The notes under the pieces are model-generated. The model did no database searches, had not been told where the DNA came from, and saw nothing but the letters and a program-made list of their open reading frames with translations. Shown in pieces: positions 1 to 11,000 of a stretch of 64,000 nucleotides of DNA. The DNA comes from Aldehydirespirator sp965203635 (lineage in GTDB: Bacteria; Actinomycetota; Acidimicrobiia; Acidimicrobiales; Aldehydirespiratoraceae): positions 2,294,001 to 2,358,000 of the forward strand of contig OZ241903.1 in NCBI GenBank assembly GCA_965203635.1, written 5' to 3'. A program made the translations under genes and the position numbers. Each line of letters starts with the position of its first letter. Within the stretch, counting starts at the first letter, position 1.

Positions 1-366
1 GGCCGGGGCGCGGACTACGCCTTCGAGACCGCCGGCGTGGCCGACCTGGTCAGGCTCGGCCTGGAGGTCACTGGCGCCGGAGGCACCACCGTGGTGGTAG
101 GCGCGCCCCCACCGGAGCACACCGTCGATATCGGCTCGGTGACCGTCTTCATGATCCAGCAGAAGCGCCTGGTGGGCAGCCTTCTCGGCGATTGCTGGCC
201 AACCCGCGACATCCCCCGCCTAGTGGGCCTCTGGCAGCGCGGCGACCTAGACCTAGAGTCCATGATCACCCACCGGGTGCCCCTCGACGGAGTGAACGAG
301 GGCTTCGACCGCCTCCGCTCAGCCGAAGGAGTCCGAACGGTCGTAGAAGTAGCCCAAGAGTCGTAG
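1..366 (+). CDS. Zinc-type alcohol dehydrogenase (MDR family), C-terminal fragment
   Basis: The frame is open to the left edge, so only the last 121 codons of a medium-chain dehydrogenase/reductase are present. The visible part covers the second half of the Rossmann domain (GADYAFETAG, then TTVVVGAPPPEHTV) and the C-terminal catalytic segment (MITHRVPLDGVNEGFDRL). This pattern is typical of zinc-dependent alcohol dehydrogenases of the class III type. An apparent GTG start at 37 is internal to the Rossmann fold and should not be used. Substrate cannot be judged because the zinc-binding N-terminal half lies outside the window. It is convergent with the pyrophosphatase gene across a strong hairpin. 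Confidence 0.8.
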   Translation, partial: GRGADYAFETAGVADLVRLGLEVTGAGGTTVVVGAPPPEHTVDIGSVTVFMIQQKRLVGSLLGDCWPTRDIPRLVGLWQRGDLDLESMITHRVPLDGVNEGFDRLRSAEGVRTVVEVAQES

Positions 367-407
367 AGGGGCGCCGACAGCCGCGACCGGCTAGGCCGGG
401 GGGTGGC

Positions 408-477
408 GGCGGGTCCGGGCGGCCGACAATGGGGCGAAGCCCCGTCGGCCGGACGGAGCCCGACGACAGGACCCGCC
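408..477. terminator. Nested hairpin between convergent genes (bidirectional terminator)
   Basis: The outer arms GGCGGGTCC (408-416) and GGACCCGCC (469-477) pair perfectly. Inside them CGGCCGAC (420-427) pairs with GTCGGCCG (444-451), and GGGGC/GCCCC closes a GAA loop. The structure sits between two convergent genes, so it could stop transcription from both sides. There is no T-tract, so the mechanism is inferred. Confidence 0.6.
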
Positions 478-496
478 GGCCGGGACGGCAGTGCCG

Positions 497-2605
<2,109 letters not shown>

Positions 2606-2645
2606 GACACTGCTCCCTTTGATGAGTCCTAGAACCCGGCGAGCC

Positions 2646-2651
2646 TACTCT
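2646..2651 (+). promoter_or_regulatory. Possible -10 element of a leaderless transcript
   Basis: TACTCT lies 6 nt upstream of the ATG of the cyclo-ligase gene. The purine run GAGGG directly abuts the ATG and is too close to serve as a normal ribosome binding site. Together these suggest a leaderless mRNA, common in actinobacteria. No -35 element is clear. Confidence 0.3.
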
Positions 2652-2657
2652 TGAGGG

Positions 2658-3248
2658 ATGAGATCGGTGTCGGATGCCAAAGCCCGTCTCCGGGCCGAGA
2701 TGAGGTCCCGCCGCGCCGGGTTGAGCCCGGCGGCCGTGGCCGAGGCCGGAGCAGCCGTGGCACGGCGGTTGGAGGCGTTTCCGGCGATAGCCGAGGCCCG
2801 CCGCGTTGCCGCCTACCGGGCGCTGCGGGGCGAGATCCCGCTCGACGGGTTGCTGGACGGCCCGCGCCGGGAGGTGTTCACGGTTCCCCGCGTCGTGGGC
2901 GACGACCTGGAGTTCGTGGCCTGGTGCGAGGGGCAGTCGTTAGCGCCGGGGTCCTTCGGCATTCCCGAGCCGGCGGACGGCGAGGTGGTGGCCCTTGCCG
3001 ACCACGATGCGGTGCTGGTGCCCCTGACCGCCTTCGACGGGCGCTGCCGCCGGCTGGGGCAGGGAGGAGGGTTCTATGACCGGGCCCTGGTGTCGCTGCC
3101 GTCCGGTGGGCCCCGGCTCGCGGCCATCGGCGTCGCCTACTCGTTCCAGCAGGTCGCCGACGTTCCTCAGGACCGGTGGGACGTGCCTCTCGACGCAGTC
3201 GCCACCGACGCCGGCATCGTGATCGCCGACGGCGGACTGTTTGCCTGA
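2658..3248 (+). CDS. 5-formyltetrahydrofolate cyclo-ligase
   Basis: The 196-residue protein has the family layout: an N-terminal basic helix pair (residues 1-40, AKARLRAEMRSRRAGL), a central 'VPLTAFDGRCRRLGQGGG' nucleotide/substrate loop near residue 115, and a C-terminal 'DVPLDAVATD' segment. It converts 5-formyl-THF and ATP to 5,10-methenyl-THF in the cytoplasm. Length matches the MTHFS/YgfA family. It is divergent from hppA and 36 bp upstream of trkA. Confidence 0.92.
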   Translation: MRSVSDAKARLRAEMRSRRAGLSPAAVAEAGAAVARRLEAFPAIAEARRVAAYRALRGEIPLDGLLDGPRREVFTVPRVVGDDLEFVAWCEGQSLAPGSFGIPEPADGEVVALADHDAVLVPLTAFDGRCRRLGQGGGFYDRALVSLPSGGPRLAAIGVAYSFQQVADVPQDRWDVPLDAVATDAGIVIADGGLFA

Positions 3249-3284
3249 TCGCGCTGGCCACCTCCGAGGCGCTAGAACATAGAC

Positions 3285-4637
3285 GTGCATGTCATCGTGG
3301 TGGGGGCCGGCGAGGTCGGCTCCTACGTGGCCGCTCGCCTCAGCCATGAGCGCCACAACGTCGCGGTGGTCGACGTCAACGCCAACCGCCTGCGCCAACT
3401 GGGCGCCGATCTCGACGTGCTCACCGTGGAGGGCAGCGGTACCCACCCCAGCGTCCTCTCCGACGCCGGGCTCGACAGCTGCGATCTGGTGGTGTCGCTC
3501 ACCAGCAACGACGAGGTGAACCTGGTGACGTCGTTGATCGCCAAGCAGCACGGCGTGGACAACACCATCGTGCGCATCGAGTCCGAGGAGTTGCGCAGCC
3601 GGGCGTCGACGGAGCTGCTCCGGGCGTTCGGGGCCGACCTCGTCATAGATCCCGACCGCCAGACCGCGGAGCGGATCCTGAATCTGCTCGACTATCCGGG
3701 GGCATCGGAGATCGCGGTGATGGCCCAGGGGGAGGCCATCGTGATCGGTGCCCGGCTCGAGGCCGACGCCCCCATCGTGGGCCGGCGCCTGTCGGAGATC
3801 GCCGCCGAGTACGAGCCCGACTGGGAGTTCATGGTCGGGTCGATCTCCCGCGGCGAGGACACCTACATTCCCCGCGCCGACTACATGCTGCTGGAGGACG
3901 ATCTGGTGCGGGTGGTCTGCAAGCGGCGAGCCCGTCACCGGGTGGCCAAACTCCTCGGCCTGGGAACCGGCGCGGTCCGCCACGTGCTGCTGCTCGGCGG
4001 GGGTCGCACCGCCGAGATGCTCGCGGCCCGGCTGGTGTCGAGGGGAGTGGAGGTGGTCATCGTCGAGCGCGACGCCGGGCGGGCCCTGGAGTTGGCCGAG
4101 CGCCTGCCCGATGTGCAGGTGTTCGAGGGCGACATAACCGACGCCGACCTGCTGGAGGAGACCAACCTCGGCCGGTTCGACGCGGTGGCCGCGTTGACCG
4201 GCGAGGACGAGTCGAACATCCTGGCCTGCCTCTACGCCAAGTCCGTGGGCGCGTCGGAGACGATCGCGGTGGTGCACAAGCTGGCCCTGCTCTCGCTGCT
4301 GGACTCCGCGGGCGTGGATGTGGCCCTGTCGCCCCGAACCGCCACTGCCGACGGCGTGATGCGCTTCGTGCGCGGCGATGTGGCCGCGGTGGCCACCTTC
4401 CTGGAGTCCGACGCCGAGGTGCTGGAGCTCGAAGTGGAGAAGGGCTGCCCCGCCGATGAGGCCCTCGTGAAGGATCTCAAGCTGCCCAAGGGTGTGCTCA
4501 TCGGGGCCATTGTGCGCGACGGCAAGCCGCAGATCGCCCGCGGCCGGAGCCGGCTGCGCGGACGCGACCATGTGGTCGCCTTCGCCACTCCGGGCTCGGT
4601 GAGGGAGGTCCATCGGCTGTTGACGTGCGACGCCTAG
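3285..4637 (+). CDS. trkA: Trk K+ uptake regulatory subunit TrkA
   Basis: At 450 residues this is a full-length TrkA with two tandem RCK-N/RCK-C modules. The first NAD-binding motif is VVGAGEVGSYVA (about residues 5-16). The second is LLGGGRTAEMLAARL (about 241-255). RCK-C domains follow each, at about 140-225 and 365-450. It forms the cytosolic gating ring of TrkH-type K+ channels and senses nucleotides. The GTG start is followed directly by the first beta strand. Its 3' end overlaps the first trkH by 13 bp, so the three genes are an operon. Confidence 0.94.
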   Translation: MHVIVVGAGEVGSYVAARLSHERHNVAVVDVNANRLRQLGADLDVLTVEGSGTHPSVLSDAGLDSCDLVVSLTSNDEVNLVTSLIAKQHGVDNTIVRIESEELRSRASTELLRAFGADLVIDPDRQTAERILNLLDYPGASEIAVMAQGEAIVIGARLEADAPIVGRRLSEIAAEYEPDWEFMVGSISRGEDTYIPRADYMLLEDDLVRVVCKRRARHRVAKLLGLGTGAVRHVLLLGGGRTAEMLAARLVSRGVEVVIVERDAGRALELAERLPDVQVFEGDITDADLLEETNLGRFDAVAALTGEDESNILACLYAKSVGASETIAVVHKLALLSLLDSAGVDVALSPRTATADGVMRFVRGDVAAVATFLESDAEVLELEVEKGCPADEALVKDLKLPKGVLIGAIVRDGKPQIARGRSRLRGRDHVVAFATPGSVREVHRLLTCDA

Positions 4638-6229
4638 GCAGTGCGGGGGGTCGACCGGCTGGCGGCTTGAGACGCTTGGGCGGTCTGCGTCGCACCCGTC
4701 CCCTGCTCCCCGATCCCAAGGAGCGGACACCGGCTCGGATCGTTTCCTGGGCGTTCGCCTCGATCGTCGATGCGGGCCTCGTGCTCGGCGTGGCCACCAT
4801 GGTGTGCGGCCTGGCCGGGATCGGCGACGACAACGCCGACGCAGTGGCGTTCGCCTGCGTAGGGGCGGTGTGCGCAGTCCTCGCAGCCGTGGCCAGACGG
4901 CGGGTCGCGCCGCCGGACCGGCCCGGAACCGGCCGGGTGTTCGCCGGCATCGGCCTCCTCTGGACGGTGCTGGTGCTCTTCGGCGCGGTCCTCTATGCGG
5001 CCACCGGCAGCCTGACCCGCCTCGACGACGCCCTGGTCGAGTCGGCAGCCGGCTTCACCACCACCTCGCTCACCTTCCTGGATGCCGCCGAGGCGTCGCG
5101 GTCGGTCCTGCTGTTCAGGGCGGCCACCAGTTGGGTGGGGGGTCTGATAGCGGTTTGGATCGGAGTGGTGACCCTCCCGATGGTGCTGCGGTCCACGGCC
5201 CTGATCGGCTACAACACCGGGCGCAGGGGGCAGGACCTCGTGCCCAGCGCCTCCACGGGCCGGCGCCGGGTGCTCATCCTGTACTCGGGTTTCACCTCGG
5301 CCTGCGTGGTCGCCTACCTGCTGACCGGTCTCGGTGTCACCGAGGCGCTGGTCGTGGGCCTGGGCACCGCCTCCACCGGGGGCTTCACCGGGCAGGCCGA
5401 CTCGCTGGCCGGCTACGGGGGTGCAACCCAGGCGGTCGCCGCCGCCGGGATGTTCCTGGCCGGCGCGGGAATCTTCGTGATCTGGTGGATCGCCCGGGGC
5501 CGGCTCCGCCCCCTCTGGCGCTCCCAGGAACTCAGGGCGTTCGTGGTGCTGCTCGCGTTGGCGACCGCCGCGATGGCCCTCCACCGGGGCGTCGGCTGGG
5601 CCGAGGCCGGCTTCATGGCGGTGTCGGCCATGAGCACCACCGGGTTCGCGGTGGTCGACTGGACGGGGTGGGGGACCGCGACCACGGTGATCATGCTGGT
5701 CGCGGTCGGGATCGGCTCAATGATGGGCTCGGCGGGCGGCGGCATGCGGGTCATGCGGGTCCAGCTGCTCATGGGCTCGGCGGGAGGAGAACTGCGCCGC
5801 CAGCTCGACCCGTACGCGGTCGTCCTTGTGCGGCGCGACCAGGAGACCCTCTCCCAGCGCACTCTGGACCGCCTGGGCGGCCACCAGGTCGCTTACGTGG
5901 TCCTGGTGGGGCTCGGGGCCATGCTGCTGGGCGTCTCCGGTGTGTCGCTGCTGGGCAGCGTGTGGGGGTCGGTGAGCGCGGTGACCACCTTCGGTCCCGC
6001 GGTGGGGGAGATCGGCGCCTTCGGCCTGCTCGAAGGCGTGGACCGGGCGGAGCGGCTGGCTCTGGTGCCGCTGATGATGGGCGGCCGGATGTCGGTACCC
6101 CCGGTGCTGGCCGGTGTCGGCCTCGTGCTGAACACCTACAGGACGGTGCAGCGGCGGATCCGCTTCTCGGTCCGGCTGGCGTCCCGCCGCCGCGACACCC
6201 CGGGCCAATCCAGGTCGGACGATGGCTAG
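4625..6229 (+). CDS. trkH: TrkH-family K+ transporter, copy 1
   Basis: This 534-residue protein carries four pore-loop repeats, each keeping its filter glycine: ESAAGFTTTS, TASTGGFTGQADS, SAMSTTGFAVVDW and TTFGPAVGEIG. About 10 transmembrane segments are visible. The GTG start lies within the end of trkA, and the N-terminus is Arg/Gly-rich for about 45 residues, so an internal start is possible. It overlaps the second trkH by 8 bp. It should import K+ with TrkA. Copies 1 and 2 are clearly different in sequence, so they may differ in affinity or ion preference. Confidence 0.88.
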   Translation: MRRLGSAGGRPAGGLRRLGGLRRTRPLLPDPKERTPARIVSWAFASIVDAGLVLGVATMVCGLAGIGDDNADAVAFACVGAVCAVLAAVARRRVAPPDRPGTGRVFAGIGLLWTVLVLFGAVLYAATGSLTRLDDALVESAAGFTTTSLTFLDAAEASRSVLLFRAATSWVGGLIAVWIGVVTLPMVLRSTALIGYNTGRRGQDLVPSASTGRRRVLILYSGFTSACVVAYLLTGLGVTEALVVGLGTASTGGFTGQADSLAGYGGATQAVAAAGMFLAGAGIFVIWWIARGRLRPLWRSQELRAFVVLLALATAAMALHRGVGWAEAGFMAVSAMSTTGFAVVDWTGWGTATTVIMLVAVGIGSMMGSAGGGMRVMRVQLLMGSAGGELRRQLDPYAVVLVRRDQETLSQRTLDRLGGHQVAYVVLVGLGAMLLGVSGVSLLGSVWGSVSAVTTFGPAVGEIGAFGLLEGVDRAERLALVPLMMGGRMSVPPVLAGVGLVLNTYRTVQRRIRFSVRLASRRRDTPGQSRSDDG

Positions 6230-7880
6230 CGACACCGTCGTCGGGGCCGCGCCGTCCGGTCCGAGCCCGCTGAGGAAGCGGTTCGACTCCACGACCCTGC
6301 ACATCCTCGGCATCGCGCTGGCCGCGGTGTCGCTCGGGATGCTGGGCTGCACGCTCCTGGAGGCGGTCACCAGCCGGCGGGACACGATGGCGCTGGGAGT
6401 GTCGGCGCTGCTGGCCGGCACGGCAGGAGGGTTGATGTGGTACGCCACTGTTCCGGGCGCGATCCGCATGCGTCAGGTCTTCGCCACCGTCTCCTGGACA
6501 TGGATCCTCACGACCGTGGTGGGAGCCCTTCCCTTCGTTCTGGCCGGGACCTTCGCCGCGCCCGGCGTCGGGTTCGTCGAGCAGATCGTCAACAGCGTGT
6601 TCGAGTCGGCGTCAGGCTTCTCGGCCAGCGGCTCCACCGTCCTGTCGGACTTCGAGTCCCCGGGCCGCGGTCTGATGATGTACCGCCAGCTCACCCATTG
6701 GTACGGGGGCATGGGCGTCGTGGTGCTGGCGGTGGCGGTCCTGCCGTTCCTCGGTGTCGGCGGCCTGGAACTCATCACCGCGGAGTTGCCGGGCACGTCC
6801 TCGGACCGTCTCGCCCCGAGGGTGAGCGAGACGGCCCGGAGGCTCTGGCTGGTCTACATCGGCTTCACGGCCTGCGCCGCGATGGCGTTCTACGCGGCAG
6901 ACGGCTTCTCCTCCCTCTACGACGCGGTGGCCCACGCGTTCACGGTCGCGGCCACCGGAGGCTTCTCGGTGCACGCCGACTCGATCGGCCACTACGACAG
7001 CGTGGCGGTGGAGACCGTCGCGATCGCGTTCATGATCCTGGGCGGCACCAGCTTCTCGCTGCACTGGCGCCTGGTCGCCACCCGCACCCTGCCCTACCAC
7101 CGCAACAGCGAGTTCCGGACGTACCTGACCATGCTCGGTGCCTGCTCGGCCGTCATCGTGATCATCATCTGGCTCGAGAACGGACTGCCCCTGGGGTCGT
7201 CGATCCGGGCCGCGGTGTTCACCGTGGTGTCGCTGGGGACCAGCACCGGGCTGTCCAATGCGACCGGACCCGGCTCGCCCGCCGACTACGTCGCCTGGGT
7301 GGCCGGGGCGCAGCTGGTCCTGCTGTTCCTGATGGTGGTGGGCGGTTGCACGGGCTCGACATCGGGCGGCATCAAGGTGATGCGCATGAGGGTGCTGGGC
7401 CTGATGATGCTCCGATCGATCCAGCACACCCAGACGCCCCGGGCCATCATCCCGATCCGGCTCGGCACCGACAGCGTCCGCGAGACCGTCGTGTCGCGAG
7501 CGGCCGGGTTCTTCCTGCTGCACTTCCTGCTGATGATGGCCGGGCTGCTGGCCCTGACCTCGCTCGGCGGGGAACTGGAGACCTCCCTGGGCGCGGTCGT
7601 GTCGACGCTGGGGAACATGGGACCGGCACTGGGTGAGGCCGGTCCGACCTCCAACTACGCGGTCGCCTTCACCCAGCCGGCGCGGCTGGTGCTGGCCCTG
7701 CTCATGGTGATCGGCCGGCTGGAGATCTTCCCGATCCTGCTGACGGGCGTGGGCCTCGTTGCCGGCGCCTACCGGGGCTCGGTGCGGCAGGGCCGTCACT
7801 CCGTCCGTTGGACGGCGCACCGTCTGGAGGCCATCGCCGAGTCCAGATCCGACGACGTATCCGACGATGTAGACGAATAG
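6222..7880 (+). CDS. trkH: TrkH-family K+ transporter, copy 2
   Basis: This 552-residue second channel subunit also has four intact filter regions: ESASGFSASGSTV, TVAATGGFSVHADS, SLGTSTGLSNATG and NMGPALGEAGP. The last matches the standard TrkH form (NIGPGFGEVGP-like) better than copy 1 does. The start codon lies inside the end of copy 1, giving translational coupling. A short acidic tail (DDVSDDVDE) ends the protein. TrkA plus two TrkH proteins in one operon suggests two alternative channels sharing one regulator. Confidence 0.9.
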   Translation: MASDTVVGAAPSGPSPLRKRFDSTTLHILGIALAAVSLGMLGCTLLEAVTSRRDTMALGVSALLAGTAGGLMWYATVPGAIRMRQVFATVSWTWILTTVVGALPFVLAGTFAAPGVGFVEQIVNSVFESASGFSASGSTVLSDFESPGRGLMMYRQLTHWYGGMGVVVLAVAVLPFLGVGGLELITAELPGTSSDRLAPRVSETARRLWLVYIGFTACAAMAFYAADGFSSLYDAVAHAFTVAATGGFSVHADSIGHYDSVAVETVAIAFMILGGTSFSLHWRLVATRTLPYHRNSEFRTYLTMLGACSAVIVIIIWLENGLPLGSSIRAAVFTVVSLGTSTGLSNATGPGSPADYVAWVAGAQLVLLFLMVVGGCTGSTSGGIKVMRMRVLGLMMLRSIQHTQTPRAIIPIRLGTDSVRETVVSRAAGFFLLHFLLMMAGLLALTSLGGELETSLGAVVSTLGNMGPALGEAGPTSNYAVAFTQPARLVLALLMVIGRLEIFPILLTGVGLVAGAYRGSVRQGRHSVRWTAHRLEAIAESRSDDVSDDVDE

Positions 7881-8072
7881 GTCTTCCGCTGAGCGGGGGC
7901 CTCCTCCGGACTTGACGATCGGGGGGAACCGTCCGGTAGGTTGTCTGGACGCGTTTCGAGCGGTGAGCGGCCAATGACGTCTGGCGCCGCCCGCGCAAGT
8001 CGCGGTTCGGGCACAACCAGTTCTGCCTGAGAAGCGCCGCCAACGACGATCCAGCCTCCCGCGAGGAGAACG
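7881..8072 (+). promoter_or_regulatory. gltB upstream region with a candidate promoter
   Basis: This gap of about 190 bp holds TTGACG at 7912-7917 and TAGGTT at 7937-7942. The 19-nt spacer is longer than ideal. The gltB ATG has a strong GAGGAGAA ribosome binding site. No recognised riboswitch or operator was seen. Confidence 0.35.
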
Positions 8073-11000
8073 ATGGCTGCCGACCCCGTACAGCCCCAGG
8101 GCCTCTACGACCCGCAGAACGAGCACGACGCCTGCGGCGTCAGCTTCGTGTGCAACATCAGCGGGAAGGCCTCCCACCGCGTGGTGGCTCTGGGCGTGCG
8201 GGCCCTGTGCAATCTCGAGCATCGGGGGGCATTGGGCGCCGACCCGCTCACCGGCGACGGCGCCGGCATCCTGATCCAGATACCGGATCGCTTCCTGCGC
8301 GACGTGGTGGACTACGAGCTCCCGCCCGCGGGCCAGTACGCCACCGGCATCGGGTTCCTGCCTCCCGCCCACCATGACGCCGAGAAGGCGGCCGCGCAGG
8401 TGGAGCGCATCGTGCGGTCCGAGGGGCTCCATGTGATCGGATGGCGGGACGTCCCCGTCGACACCGCGGTGTTGGGCTCGGGCTCGCGGGCCGCGATGCC
8501 CAGCTTCCGTCAGGTGTTCATCGCCGGCGACGACCTCGCGGGCATCGATCTGGACCGGCGGGTCTACATCGTGCGCAAGCGCATCGAGCACGAGATAGGG
8601 CCGGGGGGCGCCGGCTACGAGGCGGCCGAGGACGACGACGCGGCCATCGGCAACGCCGCACCGCCCCACACCGGGGTCTACTTCCCGAGCCTCAGCGCCC
8701 GGACGCTCGTCTACAAGGGGATGCTGATGTCCCGCCAGCTCACGTCGTTCTACGCCGATCTGCGCGACGAGCGGATCGAGAGCGCGCTGGCGCTGGTCCA
8801 CTCCCGCTTCTCCACCAACACCTTCCCCTCGTGGCCGCTGGCCCACCCCTACCGGATGATCGCCCACAACGGCGAGATCAACACCATCGCCGGCAACCGC
8901 AACTGGATGCGGGCCCGTGAGACGCTGCTGTCGTCGCCGTCGCTGGAGGGCCTGGAGAGGGCCTTCCCCATCTGCACGCCCGGCGCCAGCGACACCGCCG
9001 GCTTCGACGAGGTGCTCGAACTCCTGACACTGGGCGGCTACTCGGTGGCCGAGGCGGTCCTGATGATGATCCCCGAGCCCTGGGAGCATCACGCCGAGAT
9101 GGCCGCCGAGCGCAGGGCCTTCTACCAGTACCACGCCACCCGGATGGAGCCCTGGGACGGGCCGGCCTCGATCGCATTCACCGACGGGACCGTGATCGGA
9201 GCGGTTCTCGACCGCAACGGGCTGCGTCCCTCGCGCTACATGGTCACCAGCGACGGTCTGGTGGTCATGGCGTCCGAGACCGGCGTGATCGACGTTCCCC
9301 AACCTTCGGTGGTCGAGAAGGGCCGCCTGCAGCCCGGGCGCATGTTCCTGATCGACACCGCCGAGGGCCGCATCGTGCGCGACGACGAGATCAAGGACCG
9401 CCTGGCCTCGGCCCGCCCCTACGGCCGGTGGCTGGACCGGAACCTGGTGCACCTCGACGACCTGCCCCGCCGGGAGCGGGAGACACACGAGGGGTCGCTG
9501 ATACAGCGCCAGCAGATGTTCGGCCACACCCACGAGGAGCACCGGCTGCTGCTGGCTCCCATGGCCATCGACGGCAAGGAAGCGTTGGGCTCTATGGGCA
9601 CCGACACACCGCCGGCGGTGCTGTCAGACCGGGCCCGGCCGATCTACGACTACTTCAAGCAGCTCTTCGCGCAGGTCACCAACCCGCCGCTGGACGCCAT
9701 CCGGGAGGAACTCGTCACATCGCTGTACGCCCGGGTCGGCGGTGAGGGCAACCTCTTCGACCCCCAGCCGTCGTCGTGCCGGACCGTTCACCTCGACAGC
9801 CCGGTCATCACCGACGAGGAGCTGGCCCGGCTGGTGGGCATTGACGGGCCCGGGGGTCTCGGGGACTTCCATGCCGAGATCCTCAGCGCGCTGTATCCGG
9901 TCGCCGACGGAGGCGAGGGTCTGCTCCGCGCTCTGGACGGGCTGTGCGAGGCGGCCTCGGAGGCCATAGCCGCGGGAGCCAACATCCTGGTGGTGTCCGA
10001 CCGGGGCAGCGACCAGCGGATGGCGCCGATCCCGTCGCTGCTGGCCGTCTCCGCCGTGCACCAGCACCTGGTGCGGGAGCGCACCCGCACCCGGGTGGGG
10101 CTGGTGTCGGAGTCCGGCGACGCCCGCGAAGTCCACCACCTCTGCCTCCATCTCGGCTACGGCGCCAACGCGGTCAACCCCTACCTGGCCTTCGAGACCA
10201 TCACGCAGATGGTGTCGGAGGGACTCCACGGCCTGGACCCGTCGACGGGGGTCGAGGCCGCCCACCGCAACTTCGTGAAGGCCGCCTGCGCCGGGATCCT
10301 CAAGGTGATGTCCAAGATGGGCATCTCCACGGTGGCCTCCTACACCGGCGCCCAGATATTCGAGGCCATCGGGCTGGGCCCCGAGCTGGTGGACAAGCAC
10401 TTCACCGGAACGGCCAGCCGCCTGGGAGGTATCGGTCTGGAAGAGATCGCGGCTGCGGTGGCGGTGCGCCACCGGCGGGCCTTCCCGGCGAACGCCGCCC
10501 GGCGGGCCCACCGCACCATCGAGGCCGGCGGCGAGTACCAATGGCGGCGCGAGGGCGAGTACCACCTGTTCAACCCCGAGACCGTGTTCAAGCTCCAGCA
10601 CGCCACCCGCGAGCGCCGCTTCGACATCTTCTCCGAGTACACCCGGCGCGTCGACGACCAGTCCAGCCGCCTGGGCACCCTGAGAGGGCTGTTCCGGCTC
10701 CGCACCGGAGCGCGGCCACCGGTGCCGCTCGACGAGGTCGAGCCGGTCGCGGCGATCATCAAGCGCTTCGCCACCGGCGCCATGAGCTACGGATCGATCT
10801 CCAAGGAAGCCCACGAGACCCTGGCCGTAGCCATGAACCGCATCGGGGGCAAGTCCAACACCGGCGAGGGCGGCGAGGACGCCGACCGCTACGTAAGAGA
10901 TCCCAACGGTGACTTGAGGCGCAGCGCGGTCAAGCAGGCCGCGTCGGGACGCTTCGGCGTGACCAGCGAATACCTGGTCAACGCGGACGACATCCAGATC

